Origin: JAJYVT01 sp035534455
Lineage (GTDB): Bacteria > Actinomycetota > Acidimicrobiia > Acidimicrobiales > RAAP-2
Direction of reading: 5' to 3'
Assembly: GCA_035534455.1 (NCBI GenBank)
Contig: DATLRV010000044.1
Location: 1-54,739 of the forward strand
Length of the DNA: 54,739 nucleotides
Shown here piece after piece: positions 16,586 to 23,534 of this stretch. The first letter of the stretch is position 1; each line of letters opens with the position of its first letter. The position numbers were made by a program, and so were the translations under genes. Below the pieces are notes generated by a model. The model was not told the origin of the DNA, made no database searches, and saw nothing but the letters and a program-made list of their open reading frames with translations.

Positions 16586-17272
16586 TCAGGCCGGGGCGCC
16601 CGGCATGGCTGCGACCTCATCGACCAGGTGGGGGCCATCGTTGCGGACCGCGCCCACCTCGGTGCTCACCGGGTGGTGGACGAGCACCCCCCCTCTCGGC
16701 TCGAGGAGCGCACGGAGCACCGCTTCGTCGTCCATGTCCGGATCGAGCCACTGCTCCCAGTCCCCCGGCTCCACGACGACCGGCTGGCGGTCGTGCACGG
16801 GCATGTCGGGACCCGCCTTCGAGGTGAGCACCGTGGCGGTCAGCCGGCGGTCGCCGTTGCGCGCCCAGTACTCCCATAGACCGGCCAGCACCACCGGATC
16901 GCCGTCCGCCCGCTCGAAGAAGTACGGCTGCTTCCTCGACGAACCGGGCACCGCCGCCCACTCATAGAAGCCGTCGACGGGCACGAGGAGCCGGCGCCGC
17001 TCGAAGGCCTGGCGGAACATCGGCTTGGTCGCGACCGACTCGGCGCGCGCGTTGAACGCGCGGACGGCCACCTTGGGGTCGTCGCACCATCCCGGCAACA
17101 GCCCCCACGCGAACGCCGAGAGCACCCGCTCGCCGTGGCGCTGGCGCGCTGCGAGGACGGGCGCAGTCGGCCCGATGTTCCAGCTGGGGCTCCACTCGAG
17201 CTCCGGGTCGACGAGCGCGCGCAGGCGCTGCGCGTACCGGCTCGGGTCACTCTGGGCGATGCGCCCGCACAC
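16586..17272 (-). CDS. SOS response-associated peptidase (SRAP/YedK/HMCES family)
   Basis: A 228-residue SRAP protein. The family forms a covalent crosslink to abasic sites in single-stranded DNA through its N-terminal cysteine. All key residues are visible: Cys2 (MCGRI, exposed after Met removal), Asn74 (FNARAES), Glu104 (GFYEW) and His160 (PVHDRQPVV; most relatives have HDRMP). The GTG start at 17272 is followed directly by the required Cys. A TAATCT -10-like hexamer ends 6 bases before it and overlaps the stop codon of the NUDIX gene. The family often belongs to the SOS regulon, but I see no LexA box here. Confidence 0.95.
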   Translation of the reverse strand: MCGRIAQSDPSRYAQRLRALVDPELEWSPSWNIGPTAPVLAARQRHGERVLSAFAWGLLPGWCDDPKVAVRAFNARAESVATKPMFRQAFERRRLLVPVDGFYEWAAVPGSSRKQPYFFERADGDPVVLAGLWEYWARNGDRRLTATVLTSKAGPDMPVHDRQPVVVEPGDWEQWLDPDMDDEAVLRALLEPRGGVLVHHPVSTEVGAVRNDGPHLVDEVAAMPGAPA

Positions 17273-17278
17273 GCGGCC

Positions 17279-17284
17279 AGATTA
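17279..17284 (-). promoter_or_regulatory. Probable -10 element of a leaderless SRAP transcript
   Basis: TAATCT on the minus strand ends 6 bases before the GTG at 17272. It shares its first three bases with the TAA stop of the upstream NUDIX gene. Confidence 0.45.
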
Positions 17285-17749
17285 GGGCCGGGGTGCGACG
17301 AAGAGGTCGTGCGCTGCGGCGCCCAGTGCGACAAGCAGCTCCCGGTCCCGGTCGTAGCTGAGCAGGTGGGTGGCGCCGGCGAGGTCGATCCAGCGGAGCT
17401 CGTCCACCTCCCGCCCGGGCGCGAACTCGCCCGATTCCACTTCCATGACCCAGTAGGCGACGACCTTCGGCCGGTCCTTGCGATCGCGGTACTCGGTGTG
17501 CCCGACGAAGGTCCCGAGCCGGCACGTGAAGCCCGTCTCCTCGGCGACCTCACGGACCGCGCACTGTTCGAAGGACTCTCCCGGCTCGAGCTTGCCCTTC
17601 GGGAAGGACCAGTCCTCCCGCAGCGGGCGGTGCACCACCGCGACCTCGAGCCCGCCCTCGACGTCGTGGCGGACGATCATGCCGCCGGCCGCGTGGACGA
17701 TGATCTCGCGCGGCTCGTCGGTGACCATCGCCGCGGCACTTCGGCCCAT
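17282..17749 (-). CDS. NUDIX hydrolase
   Basis: A 155-residue NUDIX protein with a complete box: GKLEPGESFEQCAVREVAEETGF, residues 52-74. Family members cleave nucleoside diphosphates linked to another moiety, with Mg2+ bound by the REVAEE glutamates. The position of the box and the pattern LREDWSFPKGKLEPGE resemble the short MutT/Ap4A-like group that in some actinobacteria acts on oxidised nucleotides or dinucleoside polyphosphates; the substrate is not decided by sequence. ATG 17749 has TAGGCT 7 bases upstream; an internal ATG at 17728 is possible. The next gene on this strand is SRAP. Confidence 0.93.
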   Translation of the reverse strand: MGRSAAAMVTDEPREIIVHAAGGMIVRHDVEGGLEVAVVHRPLREDWSFPKGKLEPGESFEQCAVREVAEETGFTCRLGTFVGHTEYRDRKDRPKVVAYWVMEVESGEFAPGREVDELRWIDLAGATHLLSYDRDRELLVALGAAAHDLFVAPRP

Positions 17750-17756
17750 GGGACCG

Positions 17757-17762
17757 AGCCTA
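17757..17762 (-). promoter_or_regulatory. Probable -10 element for the NUDIX gene
   Basis: TAGGCT on the minus strand ends 7 bases before ATG 17749. Back to back with the opposite-strand hexamer at 17872, it forms a divergent promoter region of about 115 bases. Confidence 0.45.
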
Positions 17763-17871
17763 TCGGCGGACCCGCGCGACAAGGGGCATCCCGCGCGTCG
17801 CCCGCGCGGCTCCGATCGGGCGCTAGACGGAACGACCGCCCACGCCCCCGCGCAACCGGCCCCGGCCCCGC

Positions 17872-17877
17872 TAGCCT
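17872..17877 (+). promoter_or_regulatory. Probable -10 element for the CYTH-CHAD gene
   Basis: TAGCCT ends 8 bases before ATG 17886; no Shine-Dalgarno sequence is present. Confidence 0.45.
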
Positions 17878-17885
17878 CCGGTCGA

Positions 17886-19961
17886 ATGGGCGACGAGGAG
17901 GCGACCTCCGGCGCGGCACCGCGGACGGACGGAACGGACACCGGGAAGGAGGCCACCGAGGTCGAGTGGCAATTCGACGCGCTCGACCTGCGCCCCGTCG
18001 AGCGATGGCTCGCCGCCGTCCCGTCGCGCGCGTTCCCCGCGGTGCCCACCCTGACGGTCCTCGCGAAGCCCACCCGGCGGCTCGTCGACCGGTACCTCGA
18101 CACCACCGATTGGCGCGTGGGGCAGGCGGGGTTCGTGCTGCGCACCCGCCAGCGCGGGCGGGCTGTCGAGGTGACGCTGAAGGCGACGCGCCCCGCCAAC
18201 CCGGCAGGACTTCGCAAGCGCCTCGAGCTCACCGAGTCCTTGCCTTCGGGGCTCGGTTCACTCGGTGCGGGCGGCCCGGTGGGCAGGCGGGTGCACGCCG
18301 TCGCGGGCCGCCGCCCGCTCGTCCAGGTGCTCGAGATCAGGACGCGCCGGCAGCCCTTCTCGCTTCGTGCCGCGGGGACCGAGGTCGCGGAGGTCGCGCT
18401 CGACGACACGACGATCCTGGTCGGGGCCAACGAGGCCCCCGCCCGGCTCCGGCGCGTGGAGGTGGAGGTCGCCGCGGGGTGGCTCGACACGCTCGGACCC
18501 GTCGTCGCAGACCTCCGCGAATCGGCGGGGCTGAGCCCGGCCGTGCTGTCAAAGTTCGAGGCCGGTCTGCTCGCCGCGGGCGCCTCGGTGCCCGGGCCTC
18601 CCGATGTCGGGCCGACCGACGTGGCGCCCGGCGCGACGCTCGGCGACGTCACCTACGCGGTGATCCGCAAACAGCTCCGCGTGCTCCTCACGCACGAGCC
18701 GGGGACGCGGCTCGGCGACGACCCCGAGGAGCTGCACGACATGCGCGTCGCCACGCGCCGGCTGCGCGCCGCCATGGAACTCTTCTCGAGCGCGCTGCCG
18801 GCGCGGGCGGCGGCGATCCGCGACGAGCTCCGATGGATTGCCGGCGCGCTGGGTGACGTCCGGGACCTCGACGTGCAGCTCGAGGACATGGCGGAGATGG
18901 CCGACTGGTCCGCCCAATGGTCGGGCGCGGGTCACGGGAGCGCGCTCGTCCATCTGCGGACGCTGCTCGACGCCGAGCGCGACGACGCGCGCCGGCGGCT
19001 CCTCGACGCACTGGACTCCACGCGTTGGGAGCGGCTCACTTCCGCCCTGCTCGCGCTCGCGCGGCAGGGTCCGAGCCGGCGCGTGCCTGGCGCGCGCGTG
19101 CCCGCGGCGATCGCGATCCCGTCACTGCTCGACCAGCGTCACCGCGCCGTGCGCAAGGCGGCCAAGAAGGCCCACCGCACCGGCGCGGCCACGGACTTCC
19201 ACCGCGTGCGGATCCGGGGGAAGCGCCTCCGCTACTCCATCGAGTTCACCTCCGCCCTCTACGGGGAGCCGGCATCGCGGTTCACGGCGAAGCTCACGCG
19301 GCTCCAGGACGCGCTCGGGGCCATGCAGGACGCCGAGGTGGCGTCGTCGCGGCTGTTCTCGCTCGCGACCGAGACACCGCCACCGGGCACCTCGTTGCCC
19401 ACGGCGACCGTCTTCGTCATGGGCGGGATCGCCGAGCGCTACCGCCAGGAGTCGGTTCGGCTCCGGGCAAGCATGGCGACGCGCCTCAAGGCCCTCAACG
19501 GCAAGGCGTGGCGGGAACTCGATGCAGCCGTCGAGCGCGCGCGGCGCGATGCGGAGGCGCTCCCTGTGCCGTCGCCCTACGCCCGGACCCCGCGCCCCCC
19601 GCGCCCCGCGAGTCAGGGGGCCGACGGCGCCCCGCCGCCGCCGGCACCCGCGCCCGCCGCGACCACGGCCGCCGAGGCGGCCGACGACGCGCCCGACGCG
19701 CCCGACGTGCCCGACCCGTCCGACGACTCCGACCCGTCCGACGACGCCGCCGACGCGCCCGACACGCCCGACGACGCCGACGACGCCGCCGACACGCCCG
19801 ACGCGCCGGCGGACGGCCGAGCCGAGCGAGCCACGGATCCCGAGGCGGTGCCAACCGCCCTGTCGTCGCCGCACACCTCGACGCCTGGTCCCCTCGTGGA
19901 TGCGACGGCCTGGGTGACGGACGGGGCGCCGACGGACGCGCCGTCGGTCACGAGGACTTAG
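17886..19961 (+). CDS. CYTH-CHAD domain protein with acidic disordered tail
   Basis: A 691-residue protein. Residues about 20-220 form a CYTH (triphosphate tunnel) domain and about 250-560 a CHAD domain, which binds inorganic polyphosphate. CHAD features include histidine-bearing helices (DDPEELHDMRVATRRLRA, DFHRVRIRGKRLRYSIEF). CYTH-CHAD proteins are linked to triphosphate hydrolysis or polyphosphate granules. In the CYTH signature ExExK, this protein reads EVEWQ, with Gln in place of Lys, so catalysis may be weak. The last 110 residues are an Asp/Pro/Ala-rich disordered tail. Its TAG stop overlaps the opposite-strand TAA of the next gene (19958-19961). ATG 17886 is the only sensible start. 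Confidence 0.92.
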   Translation: MGDEEATSGAAPRTDGTDTGKEATEVEWQFDALDLRPVERWLAAVPSRAFPAVPTLTVLAKPTRRLVDRYLDTTDWRVGQAGFVLRTRQRGRAVEVTLKATRPANPAGLRKRLELTESLPSGLGSLGAGGPVGRRVHAVAGRRPLVQVLEIRTRRQPFSLRAAGTEVAEVALDDTTILVGANEAPARLRRVEVEVAAGWLDTLGPVVADLRESAGLSPAVLSKFEAGLLAAGASVPGPPDVGPTDVAPGATLGDVTYAVIRKQLRVLLTHEPGTRLGDDPEELHDMRVATRRLRAAMELFSSALPARAAAIRDELRWIAGALGDVRDLDVQLEDMAEMADWSAQWSGAGHGSALVHLRTLLDAERDDARRRLLDALDSTRWERLTSALLALARQGPSRRVPGARVPAAIAIPSLLDQRHRAVRKAAKKAHRTGAATDFHRVRIRGKRLRYSIEFTSALYGEPASRFTAKLTRLQDALGAMQDAEVASSRLFSLATETPPPGTSLPTATVFVMGGIAERYRQESVRLRASMATRLKALNGKAWRELDAAVERARRDAEALPVPSPYARTPRPPRPASQGADGAPPPPAPAPAATTAAEAADDAPDAPDVPDPSDDSDPSDDAADAPDTPDDADDAADTPDAPADGRAERATDPEAVPTALSSPHTSTPGPLVDATAWVTDGAPTDAPSVTRT
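19680..19810. repeat. Degenerate short repeat coding an Asp/Pro/Ala tail
   Basis: Irregular repetition of GACGCGCCCGAC-like units encodes the Asp-Ala-Pro tail of the CYTH-CHAD protein. Confidence 0.7.
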
Positions 19962-20716
19962 AGGCCCGCACCCAGAGACGAGACGAACCCCCCGCTCGCC
20001 GGGGCGGTCGCCGTCGCCGGCGACGGGACGCTCCCGAGTGCCGCCTCGAGCGACGTGGACAGCGTCGAGACGGGCGACGAGAGCGGGGCAACGGTCGCCC
20101 CGAGTGCGGGCGGTACGCCAGCGGTCCCGGTCACCGTCCCTGTCGGCGTCGCCGACCCTGCTGGCGAGGCCGTCGAGCTCCCCGCGCCGACGGGCGACGC
20201 TGTGGTCCCGCCCGTCCCCCCTCTCCCCGCGACACCCCCGAGGGCCGTCGACGCCGACGCGCGTTGCGCCGACGTCTGGTGGGGCGGGCTCGAGCCCGTC
20301 GGCGCCTGCTCCCGTGTGCTCGCCGTGCCCACCGTCATGCCTGCTCCTGGCCCGGCACCTCCCACGGCGCTCCCCGGGGAAGCGGCGGACGAGGTGCCCG
20401 CCCGTGGGGGTGCGGCGGCCTCGCCGGTCGGCGCACGGGTTGCGCCGCCCTGCGCCACGGAGAAGGTGCGGACCGCCGCGGGCGACACGCCGGTGCCGTC
20501 GAGCGCGCCGCCAAGCACCGCGCCGGCGCACGCGATCTCGAGTCCCCCGAGCGCGACCAGCAGGGCGGCGCCGTGCCGGGAAGCTGCGCACCTGCCGGTG
20601 CGGGCCGCCGCGGGGACCTCCTGCACCGGGCGGTCGCCCACACCGGCGTCCTGCACGTCCTTCATGTGGCACCTCACGTCCTGTCGCTCGGCTTCCATGG
20701 CCACCTCGCTGCTCAC
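19958..20716 (-). CDS. Membrane-anchored low-complexity protein, third gene of the sortase operon
   Basis: A 252-residue protein of no recognised family. About 45 mostly hydrophilic residues precede one hydrophobic segment (HGAALLVALGGLEIACAGAV), followed by a long Ala/Ser/Thr/Gly/Pro-rich tail that must be outside the cell if the N-terminus is inside. It ends GGFVSSLGAGL. The GTG at 20716 overlaps the sortase stop as GTGA (20713-20716), so it is translationally coupled to the sortase. The composition and ending resemble the tail of the divergent sigma-factor fusion. I cannot assign a function; a surface or secreted partner of the sortase is inference from position. Confidence 0.65.
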   Translation of the reverse strand: MSSEVAMEAERQDVRCHMKDVQDAGVGDRPVQEVPAAARTGRCAASRHGAALLVALGGLEIACAGAVLGGALDGTGVSPAAVRTFSVAQGGATRAPTGEAAAPPRAGTSSAASPGSAVGGAGPGAGMTVGTASTREQAPTGSSPPHQTSAQRASASTALGGVAGRGGTGGTTASPVGAGSSTASPAGSATPTGTVTGTAGVPPALGATVAPLSSPVSTLSTSLEAALGSVPSPATATAPASGGFVSSLGAGL

Positions 20717-21945
20717 GCCCCGGTCGCCCGGAGCGTCCAACCCGACAACGTCACCGTTCCTCCGTGCACCGCCTCGGTCACCGTCTCCGCGTAGGTCCCT
20801 GGTGCCTGCCCGCCACGCAGCGTTACCGTCGTGGTGAGGACCACCTCGGCCGGTGCGTGGTGGGCGGAGACGATCGTCACGTCGAGCGGCGCCCCGATCT
20901 CTGTCGGCGCGGCGCCGACGAGGGGCACGGGCATCGACAGGGCGGGGTCGGCGATCGCCTGCCACCAGGGCGCCTCCCGCGCCTCCGCGGCGTGCAGCCC
21001 GCCGAAGTACGCCTCCAGTGCCGCGGTCTCCAGTGCGAGCGGTCCGGGGGATTGCGCCCACTGCGGCGAGGTCGCGCCCCGGAGCGTCATCGTGCCCATC
21101 GGTGCGTCGTTCTGCTCGAGGGTGAGGTCCTGCGCCACCAGCGCGGGCGGGGCAGGCACCCGGTAGGCGGGCTCGTCGAGGGCCGGCGCCGCGAGCGCCG
21201 GTCCGCCGTGCGCGCGGGTCGCCGGCGCACTGGCTTCCTCGCGCGCCCAGACGAGCAGGCGCTGGGACGTGAAGAAGAGCGCGTTCGACGGGTAGCAGGT
21301 GTCGAGCACCAGCGACGGCGCGTCGGTGTCGGGGATGGATGCCCCCTGCGTCACCACCTGCAGCCTGGTGACCACGAAGCGCGCCGCGACGCACGCCGTC
21401 CGGTAGACGACGAGGTCGCCCGCCTTCAGCGCGTCGAGGTGCACGAAGTAGCTCACGTCGTGGGCGAGGAGTGCGGCGGTCCCGTCGGCCCCCGGCCAGA
21501 CCGACGACGGGTCGTGGCCCACAGCCACAGTGAGCACCGCGTCTGTCGTTCCCTCCTCCACCGGGGCCGTGAGGTGGACCGCGGGGATCTCGAGGAGCCC
21601 GGCGAGCTGCCCCGTGCTCGGCGCGGACACCACGCACGGCGTGGTGGCGGGACCGGCGTGCCGCACCGCCTGTGCGTGGTGCACCAGGCGCTGCTCCGCG
21701 CCCACCAACGCGCGGGCGGAACGACGTGCGTGCAACTGCCACCCGCCCACGTACCCCAGCGCGCCGAGCGCGCCCCAGATCAACACGACGCCGAGTGCGC
21801 CCAGCGCGACACGCCGACTCGCCCTCCCCCTCTGGGCCGGCGCGGTCTGCGGCACTTCGGACCGAAGGACCGCCGGGCCCGGTCCGGCACCAGAGGGGGA
21901 ACGGAGGAGATCCCGGAATCCGGACCCGGCGGAGTGGCGCCTCAC
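20713..21945 (-). CDS. Sortase with long C-terminal extension
   Basis: A membrane-bound sortase-family transpeptidase of 410 residues. An N-terminal cytoplasmic stretch is followed by one transmembrane helix (about 46-67). The sortase fold covers roughly 115-235 with the catalytic triad visible: His162 (LLAHDVSYF), Cys217 (LVLDTCYPS, the TLxTC-type motif) and Arg229 (TSQRLLVWA). About 175 residues follow the fold, with an ALEAYFGG helix and a beta-rich end; most sortases stop soon after the Arg strand. The GTG at 21945 overlaps the stop of the surface-protein gene (GTGA) and the next gene overlaps its own stop. Class resembles D/E; the substrate is likely encoded next door. Confidence 0.85.
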   Translation of the reverse strand: MRRHSAGSGFRDLLRSPSGAGPGPAVLRSEVPQTAPAQRGRASRRVALGALGVVLIWGALGALGYVGGWQLHARRSARALVGAEQRLVHHAQAVRHAGPATTPCVVSAPSTGQLAGLLEIPAVHLTAPVEEGTTDAVLTVAVGHDPSSVWPGADGTAALLAHDVSYFVHLDALKAGDLVVYRTACVAARFVVTRLQVVTQGASIPDTDAPSLVLDTCYPSNALFFTSQRLLVWAREEASAPATRAHGGPALAAPALDEPAYRVPAPPALVAQDLTLEQNDAPMGTMTLRGATSPQWAQSPGPLALETAALEAYFGGLHAAEAREAPWWQAIADPALSMPVPLVGAAPTEIGAPLDVTIVSAHHAPAEVVLTTTVTLRGGQAPGTYAETVTEAVHGGTVTLSGWTLRATGA

Positions 21946-23309
21946 CGTCCCCTGGGGTGCACCAGCCTGCCGGCCGCGCGGCCGACGAGCTGACCGAACC
22001 CCGAGAGATGCCGCCGGGCGAGGAGCCCGACGCCGGCGAGCAACGACATGGCGAGCAACGCGATCGGCAGCGGCCCCGACCACGGCTCACCGGTGTGCAC
22101 TGTCGTCGCACCGGTAAGGGCGGGGCTCGGCCCCGACGTGGCTGTGGCGTCTGACGCCGTCCGCGGAGTGGACGGCGCGGTCGCGGGCGGCGCGGCAGAC
22201 GCCTGCACGCTGGCCGCACCGAGGTCGAGCTCCACGCCCCCGACCGCTCCGGTGGCCTGACCGAGATCGACCGTGACCCCCGAGGCGCTCGCGCGCCCGC
22301 TCGTGGCTGTCGTCGAGGGCGCCGAGAGCGCGATCGTCGTCTGCAGTGGCGTTCCTGTGAAGAAGGACCGGGACAGACCCGGCGTGACCGACACCGTCTG
22401 CGCGGTGCCGGCGGGCGGCGCGACCGACACCGTCACCGACGCCGCTGTCGCGGACTCGGTCACCTGGCCGGTCGCCTGGTCGATGCGGGCTGCAGCCACC
22501 GCCTTCCCCACGTCGACGGTCAACAGCGGGCCGCCGCCCGCACCGGCCCCACCGAGCAGCGCAGTCGTCGCTCCTGTGTCGACGGACTGGACGCCGAGCG
22601 AACCCCCGCTTGTGCCGATCGTGGAGGTCGAGGGGCCGAGTGTCGCGGCCGCAAAGGTGGTCACCGTCGACCCCGTGGCGTGCGCGGCGACCTGCTGCAC
22701 CACTGTGGCGAGCGGGAGGCCCGACTGCGGCAGCGACGGCAGGGGGCCGAGAACGCCGGCGAGTGCCGACGCGAGCGGGCTGTTCGGCGCCACGTTGGTC
22801 GGCAGGAGTGCGCGGAGCGCGCTCGCCGATGTGGCCCCGCCCGATGGCGGCGCGATCGCGAGTCTGCTCACACTTCCGGTGGCGGTCGCGCTGGGCGTAC
22901 CCGACGAGCTCTCTGCCGCCGACGCCGCGCTGCACGCGGCCTCGAGCGTGACCGCCGTGGAGAACGGCGCGGGGAAACTCGACGAGGGGTGCGCGGCACA
23001 CTCCTGGGCCTTGGTCTCGGACGCACCTCGGGTCCCCGCCGCCGCCCGCTGCCACAAGACGGCTGCCGGGGTCAGCTCGCCGGACGCTGCCGCGGCGACG
23101 CCCGCTCCGGAGCTTGCGCTGACTGTCGACGTGGCGGCCACGATCGTGTGGCCAGCCATGGTGAGCCGCATCCCGGTCCCCGAACCCGTGAGCCGGTACG
23201 ACGGGACCGTGGCGACGACCGTCGATCCGAACACCGGTGCCAGCGTCCCCGCCGCACCTCCGACACCGAGGGCCGCAGCTGCCGCCCCGACGACCCACCT
23301 GTACCTCAT
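21942..23309 (-). CDS. Secreted, C-terminally anchored Ala/Ser/Thr-rich surface protein
   Basis: A 455-residue protein with a clear signal peptide (MRYRWVVGAAAAALGVGG) and a C-terminal hydrophobic helix (IALLAMSLLAGVGLLARRH) followed by a basic tail, the layout of a sortase substrate. No LPxTG or LAxTG is present; just before the helix stands HTGEPWSG, whose Thr-Gly could be the cleavage point (inference). The mature part is low-complexity Ala/Ser/Thr/Gly with few aromatic residues and three cysteines. ATG 23309 has GAGGAG at good spacing. First gene of an operon with the sortase and a second membrane-anchored protein, divergent from the sigma-factor fusion. No known domain recognised. Confidence 0.75.
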   Translation of the reverse strand: MRYRWVVGAAAAALGVGGAAGTLAPVFGSTVVATVPSYRLTGSGTGMRLTMAGHTIVAATSTVSASSGAGVAAAASGELTPAAVLWQRAAAGTRGASETKAQECAAHPSSSFPAPFSTAVTLEAACSAASAAESSSGTPSATATGSVSRLAIAPPSGGATSASALRALLPTNVAPNSPLASALAGVLGPLPSLPQSGLPLATVVQQVAAHATGSTVTTFAAATLGPSTSTIGTSGGSLGVQSVDTGATTALLGGAGAGGGPLLTVDVGKAVAAARIDQATGQVTESATAASVTVSVAPPAGTAQTVSVTPGLSRSFFTGTPLQTTIALSAPSTTATSGRASASGVTVDLGQATGAVGGVELDLGAASVQASAAPPATAPSTPRTASDATATSGPSPALTGATTVHTGEPWSGPLPIALLAMSLLAGVGLLARRHLSGFGQLVGRAAGRLVHPRGR

Positions 23310-23412
23310 GGCGGCTCCTCGTCCCGGTTGCGGGGCTCCGCCCCGCAACGCTCCTCCTGTCGACCCCTCTCGACGAGGGTGAAACGGCCGCAGGACGCGA
23401 CCCTTTCGGTCG

Positions 23413-23442
23413 GTTGCAAGAATCCCTGTTGCAAGAATCCCT
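23413..23442. repeat. 15-base direct repeat in the divergent promoter region
   Basis: GTTGCAAGAATCCCT occurs twice head to tail (23413-23427, 23428-23442) in the 225-base spacer between the surface-protein operon and the sigma-factor fusion. It is a relatively A/T-rich pair in a GC-rich spacer, suitable as a double operator or as part of the promoters. Confidence 0.85.
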
Positions 23443-23534
23443 GCAGGAGAGCCGGACGTTTGGACACGAAGAACGGGGGTAACGCGGGACCCGGTGGGCC
23501 AGGGGCCACCGTCAGAGGAGGAACGGGAGAGCCG

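Noticed and set aside
23460..23534. Earlier start (TTG 23460) for the sigma-factor fusion, giving 25 more residues
   Set aside because: The extra residues are Gly/Pro-rich with no homology to sigma region 2, and the GTG at 23535 has GGAGG/GGGAGA upstream. The still longer frame runs through the divergent operon.
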